Positions 17,021 to 26,811 of a stretch of DNA of 64,000 bases are shown piece by piece. This DNA comes from an uncultured Paracoccaceae bacterium (GTDB lineage Bacteria; Pseudomonadota; Alphaproteobacteria; Rhodobacterales; Rhodobacteraceae), in contig CANKYO010000011.1 in the NCBI GenBank assembly GCA_947488175.1, positions 62,001 through 126,000 on the forward strand, given 5' to 3'. How positions within the stretch are numbered: position 1 is the first letter of the stretch; each line of letters starts with the position of its first letter. Under the pieces are notes generated by a model that saw nothing but the letters and a program-made list of their open reading frames with translations, ran no database searches and was not told the DNA's origin. The translations under genes and the position numbers were made by a program.

Positions 17021-18142
17021 ATGACTGCACGACCAGGACCGGTTCGGTCCGAAAGGCTTCCGCAATGGGTACCTGATGCTGCCCGCCATTATCTGGTACA
17101 TACTGAAGCTGGCCTTTCGATCCGGGCACTGGCCCGCGCAAGCGACTGCCATCCATCCACGGTCTTACGTCAGGTCCGCCGGTTTGAAGGCAGACGTGAT
17201 GATCCGTTGATTGATGCTGCTCTCAAATCCCTTTCGACCACGGTCTCTGTACGTGATGTTGACCACAAAAGGGAAAAGGGACAGATGAATATTGAGTGCT
17301 GGAAAGGTGAGCCAACGCAGGCCGCCGGTTTAACGCAAGCCCGGATTGATCAGGAGGCAAAACGGGTTTTGCGCCGTCTGTGTGAGCAGGGCGCGGTGTT
17401 GGCCGTCGCCCGCGAGATGGAAACATCCGTTGTCGTCCGCGAGACCGGAGAGGGTGAACAATTGCGCACAGCGGTTGTTGATCGTGAGATTGCTCAGGCG
17501 ATGGCGTTGAAGGATTGGATCAGTTGCCCTGATCCGGGGCAGCGGCTTTCGCGTTATTTTATTACCAATACGGGCCGTATGGCGCTGCGTCGCCTGACTG
17601 CCGAAGAGGAGAATCGCGCGAGCGGTTTTGCGGAGAAGCGTAGCCGTTTTGACAGTGATGCCAGTTGGGACCTGGCGGAGATCGAAGGCGTCGTCCGCCA
17701 GCCTGCACGCTATTATGCAACCGAAAGCCCGCTGGTCGGGCTGGCCCGCAGAAAGGATCGCGACGGTCAGCCATTTCTGAAGCGTGATCTGGTGGCTGCT
17801 GGTGAGCGCCTGCGTGAAGATTACGAACTGGCGCAGGTCGGGATGGAGCCGGTTGAAAGCTGGGATTGTTTCATGTCTGGCGATGTTGTCGAGATCAAGG
17901 TTGATGGCCCGCCAGGATCGGTTGCGGCGCGCGCCCGGGTCAAGGGTGCCTTGTCCGATCTGGGGCCTGGCCTGGGTGATGTCGTCCTGCGGTGCTGCTG
18001 TTTTCTGGAAGGTCTGGAGCAGACCGAGAAGAAGATGGGATGGTCGGCCCGGTCCGGCAAGATTGTCCTGCGCATCGCGCTGCAGCGGCTTAAGCGTCAT
18101 TATGAAGAAACACATGGCCAGTTTGGTCCGATGATCGGATAG
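17021..18142 (+). CDS. Helix-turn-helix protein with C-terminal DUF6456-like domain
   Basis: A 373-aa protein that is probably a DNA-binding regulator. Residues about 30-60 (LSIRALARASDCHPSTVLRQVRRFE) form a helix-turn-helix. A basic linker follows, and the C-terminal half has SPLVGLARRKDRDGQPFL and the conserved AGERLREDYELAQ typical of DUF6456, a domain common in alphaproteobacteria. The ATG at 17021 has a GGGACGAG site upstream; the longer reading from 16979 lacks one. The upstream 247-bp gap is AT-rich and holds a TTAA-N7-GTAA element (16916-16930) resembling a CtrA box. Target genes unknown. Confidence 0.75.
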   Translation: MTARPGPVRSERLPQWVPDAARHYLVHTEAGLSIRALARASDCHPSTVLRQVRRFEGRRDDPLIDAALKSLSTTVSVRDVDHKREKGQMNIECWKGEPTQAAGLTQARIDQEAKRVLRRLCEQGAVLAVAREMETSVVVRETGEGEQLRTAVVDREIAQAMALKDWISCPDPGQRLSRYFITNTGRMALRRLTAEEENRASGFAEKRSRFDSDASWDLAEIEGVVRQPARYYATESPLVGLARRKDRDGQPFLKRDLVAAGERLREDYELAQVGMEPVESWDCFMSGDVVEIKVDGPPGSVAARARVKGALSDLGPGLGDVVLRCCCFLEGLEQTEKKMGWSARSGKIVLRIALQRLKRHYEETHGQFGPMIG

Positions 18143-18296
18143 GTCAAGGAATGTACACGCGGTAATTGTATCGCGTGCGTTAACGAGTGATATGTTTTCT
18201 TATGCATCCGGCGCAGTGCCGCCATGCATGGACCCAAGATGATTGGACAATTTGCGCGGCTGAGACTACGTAGGGGCAAGATAAACGGAGTATCCG

Positions 18297-19256
18297 ATGC
18301 CACCGCGCGACCTGAAGATTCCAGCCCAACGTCATCCGGAAAAGCAGCGCCGCCCTGATGCGCCGCGGCCCAAGAAACCGGATTGGATCAGGGTCAAGGC
18401 CCCGACCTCTGAAGGATATAAAACGACGCGCGATATCATGCGCGAGCACAAGCTGGTGACCGTTTGCGAAGAGGCTGGTTGCCCCAATGTGGGCGAATGC
18501 TGGTCGCAGGGCCATGCCACGATGATGATCATGGGCGAGGTCTGCACCCGCGCCTGCACATTCTGCAACATCGCCACCGGTAAGCCACCCGAAGCGCTGG
18601 ATGTTTTTGAGCCCGGTCGCGTGGCGGATGCGGTTAAGAAACTGGGTTTGAACCACGTTGTCATCACCTCGGTGGATCGCGATGATGTCGAAGATGGCGG
18701 GGCGGAGCATTTTGCCCAGACCATCCGCGCTGTCCGCCGCCAGTCGCCCGGCACCACCATCGAGATCCTGACCCCTGACTTTATTCGCTGCGACCCAGCG
18801 GTTCTTGAGGTCGTGGTGAAGGCCAAACCGGATGTGTTCAATCATAACCTTGAGACGGTTCCGGGCCTTTACCCCGAAGTGCGCCCCGGTGCCCGCTATT
18901 TCCATTCCTTGCGTCTGCTGCAGCGGGTGAAAGAGCTTGATCCATCTATGTTCACCAAGTCGGGCATCATGGTGGGACTGGGAGAGGATCGTCAGGCCGT
19001 TATCCAGGTGATGGAAGACATGCGTGCCGCTGACATCGATTTTCTGACGATCGGTCAGTATCTGCAGCCGACGCCGAAGCACCACAAAGTGGATCGCTTC
19101 GTGTCGCCTGACGAGTTCGCGTCTTATGAAAAGGCGGCTTATGGCAAGGGTTTCCTGATGGTATCGGCCACGCCTCTGACAAGATCATCATACCATGCGG
19201 GCGAGGATTTTGCGCGGTTGCGCGAAGCCCGCTTGAAAAAGCTGGGCGCCGTCTGA
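18297..19256 (+). CDS. lipA: Lipoyl synthase LipA
   Basis: LipA inserts two sulfur atoms into octanoyl-protein using radical S-adenosylmethionine chemistry, making lipoyl cofactor for 2-oxoacid dehydrogenases. The 319-aa protein has the auxiliary cluster motif [12 protein letters not shown] (CX4CX5C), the radical-SAM motif CTRACTFCN (CX3CX2C) and the C-terminal RSSY that supplies a serine ligand. All three are intact. An ATG at 18297 with GGAG upstream defines the start. Confidence 0.97.
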   Translation: MPPRDLKIPAQRHPEKQRRPDAPRPKKPDWIRVKAPTSEGYKTTRDIMREHKLVTVCEEAGCPNVGECWSQGHATMMIMGEVCTRACTFCNIATGKPPEALDVFEPGRVADAVKKLGLNHVVITSVDRDDVEDGGAEHFAQTIRAVRRQSPGTTIEILTPDFIRCDPAVLEVVVKAKPDVFNHNLETVPGLYPEVRPGARYFHSLRLLQRVKELDPSMFTKSGIMVGLGEDRQAVIQVMEDMRAADIDFLTIGQYLQPTPKHHKVDRFVSPDEFASYEKAAYGKGFLMVSATPLTRSSYHAGEDFARLREARLKKLGAV

Positions 19257-19259
19257 TCC

Positions 19260-20141
19260 TTATTCGCCAATCCCGGGGATAGCCTTCAGATAGGCCGCGA
19301 TGGCGGCCCTGTCGGCATCGGTCAATTGGCTTGTATTCCTAATCACGGCGGCCATTTCCCCGCCTGCGGTGTCAAAATCTGGCGTAAAGCCGCTTTTGAG
19401 GTATTCAGCGATTTCACCTTCTGACCAGTCCAATCCGGCCGGTGTGATGTTTGGAATGCGCCCCTCCCCGGACGGGTTGGGCGCGCCAGCAAGCCAACGG
19501 TTGCGTTTCAGACCACCCAGCGCGTTGCGTTCGGTGTGGCATTCGGTGCAATGGCCCAATGCCTCGACCAGATAGCGCCCGCGCGAGATTTCGGGTGTTG
19601 TTGTATCGGATAGCGCCCAGTCGTCGCTGAGAAACAGCAGCTTCCAGCCGCCGAGCGTTGTGCGGATGTTGAATGGAAATCCCAGATCATGGGGTTGGCT
19701 GGGTTGCGTGGACGGTGGCAGGGTACGCAGATAGGCGATCAGATCGACCACATCTTGCATCTCAGCCTTGTTATAGGCGCTATAGGGGAAGGCCGGATAA
19801 TAATGGGCGCCTTCGGAGGATACGCCTTTGACGATGGCGCTTGCCAATTGCAGGTCTGTCCAATTGCCGATCCCGTGGTCCGGATCGGGCGAGATGTTGG
19901 GCGCGACGAAGGTGCCGAAATCGGACGGGAATGTGCGGCCCCCGGCAAGGATCAGCGGGTCCCTTTTCGGTGCGCTGTGGCAGGAGCCACAACCCGCGGC
20001 GGCAAAGATGGTTTCGCCATTGACCGGATCGCCCGCAAGCCCGTCAATAGAAGCAGCGGGCAGTGGCACCGGCCGTGTGATGAACCACCCCACGCCCAGT
20101 CCTGCGATCATGGCCAGAATGATCCAGCGTAATGCTTTCAC
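19260..20141 (-). CDS. Membrane-anchored dihaem cytochrome c
   Basis: An electron-transfer protein with one N-terminal membrane helix (RWIILAMIAGLGVGWFI) and two CxxCH haem sites, AAGCGSCH and LGHCTECH, in two class I-type domains. The layout resembles the cytochrome subunits of quinoprotein or sulfite-type dehydrogenases, but no dehydrogenase gene is adjacent. A GTG near 20141 is chosen because it puts the helix at the N-terminus and follows closely the cytochrome c' stop; upstream in-frame starts fall inside that gene. About 293 aa. Confidence 0.85.
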   Translation of the reverse strand: MKALRWIILAMIAGLGVGWFITRPVPLPAASIDGLAGDPVNGETIFAAAGCGSCHSAPKRDPLILAGGRTFPSDFGTFVAPNISPDPDHGIGNWTDLQLASAIVKGVSSEGAHYYPAFPYSAYNKAEMQDVVDLIAYLRTLPPSTQPSQPHDLGFPFNIRTTLGGWKLLFLSDDWALSDTTTPEISRGRYLVEALGHCTECHTERNALGGLKRNRWLAGAPNPSGEGRIPNITPAGLDWSEGEIAEYLKSGFTPDFDTAGGEMAAVIRNTSQLTDADRAAIAAYLKAIPGIGE

Positions 20142-20145
20142 GAAG

Positions 20146-20622
20146 TCATTCGCGTGGGGCGCGATAATCTTCGTGACATGCGCCACAAGCCTTGCCGACC
20201 GGTCCAAATGCGCCCTTTAGGGCATCAAGGCCATCCCCGGCGACAGCGGCAAGTGCCACCGTTGCTGTCCCAAGATCGGCATTGTCCTGCTCGAACCCCG
20301 CGAAATCGGTCCAGATTTCAGGCTTGGCGCGGCTACCCTCGACGCTGGTATCGGTACCTTCGACCCAATAGCCATCCTGGCTGATGCTGGCGACAGCGGC
20401 GAGGTTGGCCGCGGCGGTTGCCGCAGCGGCGGCATCATATGGTGCCTTGTCCTGCGCCATTGCCCCCAGAATGCCGAGGTTGAAGGAATAAAGCTGCATG
20501 TGCCCGTTGCGAACTTTCATAGCTTTTTCCTGATCCCCACTGAGGTGACCGCCGGCGAGGGCGGCGCTGCCAAGCACAGCAAGTGTTGTGATCGTGAGAA
20601 TTGCGTTGCGACCGATTATCAT
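20146..20622 (-). CDS. cycP: Cytochrome c' (class II cytochrome c)
   Basis: Cytochrome c' is a periplasmic four-helix-bundle haem protein that binds NO and CO and may protect against nitrosative stress. The 158-aa precursor has a signal peptide (about residues 1-23, ending LAGG), an acidic and helical body with NGHMQLYSFNLG near the start, and one haem site CGACHEDYR close to the C-terminus, as expected of class II. It lies directly upstream of the dihaem cytochrome c with only a few bases between, so the two are probably co-expressed. Confidence 0.88.
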   Translation of the reverse strand: MIIGRNAILTITTLAVLGSAALAGGHLSGDQEKAMKVRNGHMQLYSFNLGILGAMAQDKAPYDAAAAATAAANLAAVASISQDGYWVEGTDTSVEGSRAKPEIWTDFAGFEQDNADLGTATVALAAVAGDGLDALKGAFGPVGKACGACHEDYRAPRE

Positions 20623-20769
20623 TGGGGTTCTCCCTTGTTGGTGCGTGACCTAGGGTAAACCTGATTAGCCGAAGATGCGTGCTCAAAAAATATGCACAAA
20701 AATGGTGCGTCAGCGCACGGATGCTTCTTCGCGTGGTCTGTGAAGAGGGCGGGAAGGTTGCCCCGGGTC

Positions 20770-21318
20770 TCAGGCGGTTTCGTCGGTGAACCGCACCTTT
20801 CCGATATAGGGCAGGTTGCGGTTGCGTTGAGCAAAATCAATGCCGTAGCCGACCACGAACTCATCGGGGATTTCAAAACCAGTCCAGTCCGCCCGAAAAT
20901 CAACCTCGCGTCGTGCGGGTTTATCGAGCAGGGCAATGGAGCGAAGCCGCGCGGGATGTTTGGTCTGCAGGTAATGGCTGACATGGCTCAGCGTGTGCCC
21001 GGTGTCGATGATATCTTCGACGACAAGGACGTCGCGCCCTTCAATCTGTCCGCGCAAGTCCTTGAAAATGCGTACTTCGCGACTGCTTTCCATGGCGTCG
21101 CCATATGACGAGGCCTCAAGAAAGTCGACCTCGACCGGGAGGTCAAGTTCGCGCACCAGATCGGCGATAAACACGAATGATCCGCGCAACAGACCGACGA
21201 CCACCAGTTTGTCAGTTTGGGCAAATTCGGTCTGAATCTCTTTGGCAAGATCCTCGATCCGAGCCGCGATAGATTTGGCGCTGATCATTTCGTCGATGAC
21301 ATAAGGTCGGTGCGGCAT
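20770..21318 (-). CDS. hpt: Hypoxanthine phosphoribosyltransferase
   Basis: Hpt salvages hypoxanthine or guanine with PRPP. The 182-aa protein carries the PRPP-binding loop [12 protein letters not shown] at about 100-111 and the flexible-loop region SSYGDAM, typical of type I purine phosphoribosyltransferases. The ATG at 21318 gives a standard-length protein; the 32-residue extension to 21414 overlaps the divergent gene's 5' region and looks non-coding. It is divergent from the COQ10/RatA gene, with an 84-bp gap holding both promoters. Confidence 0.93.
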   Translation of the reverse strand: MPHRPYVIDEMISAKSIAARIEDLAKEIQTEFAQTDKLVVVGLLRGSFVFIADLVRELDLPVEVDFLEASSYGDAMESSREVRIFKDLRGQIEGRDVLVVEDIIDTGHTLSHVSHYLQTKHPARLRSIALLDKPARREVDFRADWTGFEIPDEFVVGYGIDFAQRNRNLPYIGKVRFTDETA

Positions 21319-21402
21319 GTGGACATCTCGCGCGTTAGTGGGTTGATTTTTCGGGCGGAGTTTACGACATCCAGTGGTGAAGTCACCCGTGAAAGCCTGT
21401 TG

Positions 21403-21846
21403 ATGCCGACCCATTCCGAGACCAAGACGCTGCCTTATTCAGCGCAGCAAATGTACGATCTGGTCGCCGATGTGGCCGATTACCCCAAGTTTCTGCCGTG
21501 GACCGCCGCCGCCCGTATCCGCAGTGTGATGGAGGAGGGTGATAAACAGGTGATGCTGGCCGATCTGGTCATTTCCTTCAAGGTGTTTCGCGAGACATTC
21601 GGCAGCCGTGTCACGCTGTGGCCCGCGCAGAAAAAGATCGGGACGGAGTATCTGGACGGACCGTTCCGCCATATGGAAAGTGAATGGAATTTCAAGGATA
21701 TAGAGGGCGGATGTGAAGTGTCGTTCTATGTCGACTTTGAATTCCGTAACAGGTTGCTGCAGGGGGCCGCGACGATGTTTTTCAATGAGGCGATGCAGCG
21801 CGTTGTCCGGTCGTTCGAACGCCGAGCGGCGGAGCTTTACGGCTAA
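21403..21846 (+). CDS. COQ10/RatA-family START-domain protein
   Basis: Proteins of this family bind coenzyme Q-like lipids (Coq10) or are described as RatA toxins; in bacteria the role is mostly chaperoning ubiquinone. The 147-aa protein is a single START domain, with [24 protein letters not shown] at the start, [13 protein letters not shown] in the middle and a C-terminal helix [17 protein letters not shown]. The ATG at 21403 fits the family's length. Its stop overlaps the MmgE/PrpD start by one base. Confidence 0.88.
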   Translation: MPTHSETKTLPYSAQQMYDLVADVADYPKFLPWTAAARIRSVMEEGDKQVMLADLVISFKVFRETFGSRVTLWPAQKKIGTEYLDGPFRHMESEWNFKDIEGGCEVSFYVDFEFRNRLLQGAATMFFNEAMQRVVRSFERRAAELYG

Positions 21847-23210
21847 TGGGTGCCCCGGGGATGCAGATCGAGGATCAGCTTTCCCGCTTTGCGACTGCCA
21901 ATATTCTGGATGATCATGCGCGCCGGATCATGCGGCTTTCGATCTTTGACTGGGCGGTCTGCGCGCTGGCAGGGCAGCATGAGCCGGTGGCCCGGATTCT
22001 GCTGCGCAAGGGGCGGGACGAATGCGGCACGCCGCAAGCAACCGTTATTGGCGGTGACAAGCTGCCGGCGCCGCGGGCCGCGCTGATCAATGGTGCGATC
22101 AGTCACGCGCTGGATTACGACGACACCCATTTCGATCATATCGGCCATACCAGCGTTGCGGTTGTGCCTGCCGCACTGGCCACGGCGCAGGCGCAGGGCC
22201 GCAGCATGGCGGAGTTCGTCGATGCGGCGCTGATCGGGTCCGAGGCGGCGGTGCGGGTGGGCACATGGCTCGGCCGCGATCATTATCAGGTCGGATTTCA
22301 TCAGACAGCGACATCGGGGGCGTTTGGGGCGGCGCTGGCCAGTTTGCGTCTGATGGCGGCTGAACGGCCCGTGATCGTGGCGGGTCTGGGCCTTGCTGCG
22401 ACCCGCGCGGCCGGTCTGAAATCGCAGTTCGGGACTATGGGCAAGCCGCTGAATGCCGGGCTGGCAGCAGAAGCGGGGGTTGAGGCCGCACAATGGGCAC
22501 TGGCGGGCCTGACATCGGCGGATCATGGGTTGAGCGGGCCGTTGGGGTTTGGCGTGACGCATCATGGGCATGCCAATGCGGCGGCCCTTGACGGGCTGGG
22601 CGATGAGTGGCGGATGAAATCGGTCAGCTACAAATTCCATGCCTGTTGTCATGGGCTGCATGCCATGCTGGAGGCGTTGAGATCGTTGCAGCTTGATGCC
22701 GCGCAGGTGGCGCAGGTGCAGATTGCCACCCATCCGCGCTGGATGTCTGTCTGCAACAAACCGGCCCCGCAGACAGGGTTGGAGGCAAAGTTCAGCTATA
22801 CCCAGACCGCCGCGATGACGCTGGCGGGCGTGGATACGGGCGCTATTCAGTCATTCAGCGACGACATGGCGACCCATCCCGCGCTGACGGTTCTGCGGCA
22901 GCGTGTGCAGGTCGTGGAGGATGACACCTTGACCGAAATGCAGGCGCGGGTGGTGGTCACGACGGCGGATGGGGCTGAGCGGCAGGCGTTTCACGATCTG
23001 GCCGCACCGGTGCCTGTGCAAGAGCTGGAACGCAAGCTGCGCTACAAGGGGCGCGCGTTGGTTGGCGCGGATCATGCTGATCGGCTGTGGGGGGCGATCA
23101 ACGGTGACAGCCTGTCGGCTTACGTTGATCTGCTGGGTGCCCCGGACCTGATGGACAGGTCCGAGAGCATTGATATCATGCGAAAAACGCTGGACGGGTT
23201 TACGAGTTGA
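21846..23210 (+). CDS. MmgE/PrpD-family protein
   Basis: This family includes 2-methylcitrate dehydratase and other hydro-lyases or isomerases. The 454-aa protein has the helical N-terminal domain with ALINGAISHALDYDDTH near 85, a conserved segment for the family, then the mixed C-terminal domain with KFHACCHGLHAMLEA. The precise substrate is not evident and no methylcitrate-cycle genes are nearby. Its ATG overlaps the previous stop (TAATG), so it is co-translated with the START protein, an odd pairing. It overlaps the 3' end of convergent amtB by 11 nt. Confidence 0.85.
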   Translation: MGAPGMQIEDQLSRFATANILDDHARRIMRLSIFDWAVCALAGQHEPVARILLRKGRDECGTPQATVIGGDKLPAPRAALINGAISHALDYDDTHFDHIGHTSVAVVPAALATAQAQGRSMAEFVDAALIGSEAAVRVGTWLGRDHYQVGFHQTATSGAFGAALASLRLMAAERPVIVAGLGLAATRAAGLKSQFGTMGKPLNAGLAAEAGVEAAQWALAGLTSADHGLSGPLGFGVTHHGHANAAALDGLGDEWRMKSVSYKFHACCHGLHAMLEALRSLQLDAAQVAQVQIATHPRWMSVCNKPAPQTGLEAKFSYTQTAAMTLAGVDTGAIQSFSDDMATHPALTVLRQRVQVVEDDTLTEMQARVVVTTADGAERQAFHDLAAPVPVQELERKLRYKGRALVGADHADRLWGAINGDSLSAYVDLLGAPDLMDRSESIDIMRKTLDGFTS

Positions 23211-24381
23211 ACTCGTAAGCGCGTTCGCCATGCACGCTGAGGTCAAGGCCGTTCACCTCTGTCTCGTGGTCGACCCGCAGGGATGTGACCAGACGGCACA
23301 CGAAGATCAGCACAGTTGTGATGACGATCGTGTAGACACCGACAATGACCAGCGCGCCAAGCTGGGCCGCCCATGCACCGGCACCGAAGGCTGCGATCAT
23401 GATCGTGCCGAAGATACCGCCGACACCGTGGACGGCGAAAACGTCTAGCGTGTCGTCGATCTTGAACACATTGCGGATCAGCACGACGGCCTCCTGACAG
23501 AGGATACCGGCGATGGAACCAATGATCAGCGCCTCGACCGGGCCGACAAAACCGGATGCTGGCGTGATGGACGCAAGGCCCGCGATGGTGCCGGTGACCA
23601 TGCCAACAAGGGAGGATTTGCCGAACTTGACCCGTTCCCACAGCGCCCATGTCAGCGATGCAGCAGCGGCAGAGATATGCGTGACGGTGATCGCCATCGC
23701 CGCACCGCCATCTGCGGCGAGCTGGCTGCCGCCGTTGAAGCCGAACCAACCAACCCACAACATGGCAGCCCCGATCATGACCATGCCGGGGTTATGCGGC
23801 GGCTTGGAAGGATCGCGGCGGGCACCAAGGAAGATCGCGAGGATCAGGGCGGCGAGGCCAGCGGTTTCGTGAACGACGATACCACCCGCGAAGTCCCTCA
23901 CCCCGGTTGCACCGAAGATTCCGTTATCGGCCAGCATTCCGCCACCCCAGACCCAATGAACCACTGGCGCATAGCAAAGCAGCATCCAGAGTGACGAGAA
24001 GAGCAGGACGAAACCAAAACCGATCCGTTCCACATAGGCACCGACGATCAGGGCAGGGGTGATGATGGCGAATGTCATCTGGAAGGCAAAGAACAGGACT
24101 TCCGGCAGCGTGCCTGACAGCGTGTCGGCATCGATGCCTGCAAGGAACATCTTGTCCAGCCCGCCCCAGTATCCGCTGTCACCGGACCCGAAGGCGATGG
24201 AATAGCCGAATACGAACCACAGAATGCTCATTAGACAGGCGATGGCATAGCAATGCATGAAAACGCTGAGCACGTTGCGGGCGCGCACCAGCCCGCCGTA
24301 AAACAGTGCCAGACCCGGCAGTGTCATGAATAAAACAAGCGCCGTGGCCACGATGATCCACGCGGTATCCGCTCCGTTCAT
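23200..24381 (-). CDS. amtB: Ammonium transporter AmtB
   Basis: AmtB is an inner-membrane trimeric ammonium channel. The 393-aa protein has eleven expected membrane helices, starting without a signal peptide (MNGADTAWIIVATALVLFMT). Pore residues are intact: DFAGGIVVH has the first twin His, FAVHGVGGIFG the second, and WFGFNGGS the selectivity serine. Usually glnK lies directly upstream of amtB; here none is present, the upstream 147 bp being an untranslated region. A strong GGAAGGGACA site precedes the start. Confidence 0.95.
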   Translation of the reverse strand: MNGADTAWIIVATALVLFMTLPGLALFYGGLVRARNVLSVFMHCYAIACLMSILWFVFGYSIAFGSGDSGYWGGLDKMFLAGIDADTLSGTLPEVLFFAFQMTFAIITPALIVGAYVERIGFGFVLLFSSLWMLLCYAPVVHWVWGGGMLADNGIFGATGVRDFAGGIVVHETAGLAALILAIFLGARRDPSKPPHNPGMVMIGAAMLWVGWFGFNGGSQLAADGGAAMAITVTHISAAAASLTWALWERVKFGKSSLVGMVTGTIAGLASITPASGFVGPVEALIIGSIAGILCQEAVVLIRNVFKIDDTLDVFAVHGVGGIFGTIMIAAFGAGAWAAQLGALVIVGVYTIVITTVLIFVCRLVTSLRVDHETEVNGLDLSVHGERAYEFNS

Positions 24382-24528
24382 TGTCCCTTCCTTCCGTCAT
24401 TGGGTATCCCGTGCGGGGGTTAGGGCGGATTCGGAATGCTTGGAAAAGTGGCGGGTGTGGCCCGGCCTGCTTATCTTTGCGGCAATTATGATAGCGCACC
24501 AATTTCAGGCGTGTTTGGCGGCTTTTGC

Positions 24529-25011
24529 CTAATTATCGGGCGCATATGAATCGACCGCCTGCTGGAGCAGTGCAAGTGCATGCTCTGTCGCCGCCTGTCG
24601 CACCTTGTCGCGCCCCAGCGCCCCGAAATCGCAGGTTTCGGTGCTGGTCATGGTGGGACCGGCCACGCCAAAGCAGACCCGCCCTTCGGGTTTGTGGTCG
24701 GACCCGCCGGGGCCGGCGATGCCAGTGATCGATATCGCGATCCGGGCGTCCGATTGCGCAAGCGCGCCTGCGGCCATTTCCGCGGCGACCTCTTCGGACA
24801 CCGCGCCATGGGCGGCCAGCGTCGCATCGGCCACCCCCAGCATCTGCCGTTTGGCGGCGTTGGTGTAGGTGACAAAGCCCCGGTCGAAAACGTCGGAACT
24901 GCCCGGAATGTCAGTGATGGCCGCGCTGACCATGCCGCCTGTGCAGCTTTCTGCGGTGGCGATCATCAGGCCCTTGGCCCGGGCGGAATTGAGCAATGTG
25001 CTGGCGTCCAT
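24529..25011 (-). CDS. pncC: CinA C-terminal-domain protein, nicotinamide-nucleotide amidase
   Basis: PncC deamidates nicotinamide mononucleotide to nicotinate mononucleotide for NAD recycling. The 160-aa protein is the stand-alone CinA C-terminal domain and has the motifs TAESCTGGM near the start and ISITGIAGPGG, both characteristic of the amidase. It lacks the N-terminal molybdopterin-type domain of full CinA. It lies 2 nt after the pgpA stop, so it is the last gene of an ispDF-pgpA-pncC unit. Confidence 0.92.
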   Translation of the reverse strand: MDASTLLNSARAKGLMIATAESCTGGMVSAAITDIPGSSDVFDRGFVTYTNAAKRQMLGVADATLAAHGAVSEEVAAEMAAGALAQSDARIAISITGIAGPGGSDHKPEGRVCFGVAGPTMTSTETCDFGALGRDKVRQAATEHALALLQQAVDSYAPDN

Positions 25012-25013
25012 GA

Positions 25014-25496
25014 TCAGAAGATATGGTAGATTGCTGCCAATCCAATGACGCCCAGTGCGGCAAAAATGCCCGCGATGACGTCATCCAGCATGACCCCGGT
25101 CGGCCCGTGCATACGGTCGGCCCAGCCGACCGGCCCCCATTTGGTGATGTCGAACAGCCGGAACAGCACGAATGCCGCGATCCAGCCGGGCCAGAGCGCG
25201 GTGATATCGCTGGCGGTGTAATAGGCGCCAAAGGCCACGGGCAGCAGGGCGATCCACTGGCCGCAGACCTCGTCTATGACAATCTCTGACGGATCGTGAT
25301 CGTCCTTGCCTTTGGTCTCGACGGCGGTCGCCCATACCCCAAGGAAATATGACGCGATGGCGCCCACGACCAGCCCCCAGGGGCCTGTTAGCACATAGAT
25401 CACCCAGGCCGCAGGCAGGGCGGCCAGCGATCCCCATGTGCCCGGTGCGGGGCGCAGATGGCCGACATAGAAGAACGTGGCGATAAGATGGGTCAT
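25014..25496 (-). CDS. pgpA: Phosphatidylglycerophosphatase A
   Basis: PgpA dephosphorylates phosphatidylglycerol phosphate at the inner membrane to make phosphatidylglycerol. The 160-aa protein carries the family's active-site motifs [13 protein letters not shown] and [11 protein letters not shown] and the C-terminal [10 protein letters not shown], with several membrane helices between. Its ATG overlaps the ispDF stop by ATGA, indicating translational coupling. Confidence 0.94.
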   Translation of the reverse strand: MTHLIATFFYVGHLRPAPGTWGSLAALPAAWVIYVLTGPWGLVVGAIASYFLGVWATAVETKGKDDHDPSEIVIDEVCGQWIALLPVAFGAYYTASDITALWPGWIAAFVLFRLFDITKWGPVGWADRMHGPTGVMLDDVIAGIFAALGVIGLAAIYHIF

Positions 25497-26626
25497 GGTT
25501 TCACCAATGTGACGGTTGCCAGGGCGGCGATCCCTTCGCCCCGGCCGGTAAAGCCGAGCCGTTCGGAGGTTGTGGCCTTGACGCTGATCCGGGTGGCCTC
25601 AAGCCCCATGATGCGGGCCATGGCGGACGTCATCGCGGGCTGATGCGGCCCGATCTTGGGGTATTCGCAGACCAGCGTGCAGTCCGCATTGCTGATCCGG
25701 TAGCCGTTTTCGGCGGCAAGGCTGACCGCATGTTCCAGAAAGATATGGCTGGCCGCACCTTTCCATTGTGGATCGGACGGGGGGAAATGCTGGCCGATAT
25801 CGCCCATGCCAAGTGCCCCGTAAATTGCGTCGGTCACCGCGTGCATCCCGACATCGGCGTCTGAATGCCCTTGCAAGGCGCGATCATGCGGCACCTGCAC
25901 ACCACACAGCCAGACATGATCGCCCGGCCCGAACCGGTGCACGTCATAACCATTGCCGCATCTGACATCCATTTGATATCCCATCAATTTCTCTGCCCGG
26001 GCAAGGTCGCCCGGCATGGTGATTTTGATGTTCGTTTCATCGCCTGTCACGATGGCCACGTCCAGCCCAGCGGCGCGGGCAACCGCTACATCGTCTGTCG
26101 CGTCAGCGGTGTTGGCGCGATGTGCGGCGAGAAGAGGGGCGAGGTGGAAACCTTGGGGGGTTTGCGCGCGGTAGAGGCCTCCGCGTTCCTGCATGCCAGT
26201 GACCTGTCCGTTTGCGCCGTGCCAGAGGGTGTCGGTGACAGCAATGGCCGGTGCCGCACCGTCATGTGTGTCGAGGGCAGCGAGCACATCGTCAATGATC
26301 GTGGGGCTGATCAGCGGTCGGGCGGCATCGTGAATCAGCACGATGTCAGCATGGCCTTCTGCGGCTTCCAGTCCCGCCAGAACCGAGGCGCGGCGAGTTT
26401 CTCCGCCCATAACAATGTCGGCGGCGGGGTCTGATGGCCATAGGTTTGTTTTCACATCATCGGTGTGAAGCACGAGGATCAGCTTGTCGATGAGGGGGTG
26501 ATCCGCGAAGGCTTTCATCGCTTGGGCCGCGACCGTGCGATCCCCAAGCTGTTGCCATTGCTTGGGGATTTCCCCACCGGCCCGTGTGCCGCGCCCGGCG
26601 GCAACGATAATGGCTGCTGTTGTCAT
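25493..26626 (-). CDS. ispDF: Bifunctional 2-C-methyl-D-erythritol 4-phosphate cytidylyltransferase / 2,4-cyclodiphosphate synthase
   Basis: IspDF does two steps of the MEP isoprenoid pathway in one polypeptide, a fusion common in alphaproteobacteria. The N-terminal IspD half has [16 protein letters not shown] and VLIHDAARP; the C-terminal IspF half has [16 protein letters not shown] and LQGHSDADV, with its zinc ligands, and GRGEGIAA near the end. The start is taken at ATG 26626; ATG 26632 two codons upstream is equally good, and the longer extension to 26722 is rejected as lacking homology. 377 aa. Confidence 0.95.
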   Translation of the reverse strand: MTTAAIIVAAGRGTRAGGEIPKQWQQLGDRTVAAQAMKAFADHPLIDKLILVLHTDDVKTNLWPSDPAADIVMGGETRRASVLAGLEAAEGHADIVLIHDAARPLISPTIIDDVLAALDTHDGAAPAIAVTDTLWHGANGQVTGMQERGGLYRAQTPQGFHLAPLLAAHRANTADATDDVAVARAAGLDVAIVTGDETNIKITMPGDLARAEKLMGYQMDVRCGNGYDVHRFGPGDHVWLCGVQVPHDRALQGHSDADVGMHAVTDAIYGALGMGDIGQHFPPSDPQWKGAASHIFLEHAVSLAAENGYRISNADCTLVCEYPKIGPHQPAMTSAMARIMGLEATRISVKATTSERLGFTGRGEGIAALATVTLVKP

Positions 26627-26811
26627 GGTCATCCCGTCATTTCTAGGCACAGGTTTAGGAGGTGTGATGCAAACACGCAATTCGTCAGTTTTTCGACCAG
26701 AATGCACAATATTTAGGCACATGCTGGTTTTTTCGTATTTCCTGACGCTGGTTTCGTTGTGGCGCCCCGTGTTTCCTCTTACTTCAAAGGCAACGCATAC
26801 CCTTTAGGCGA

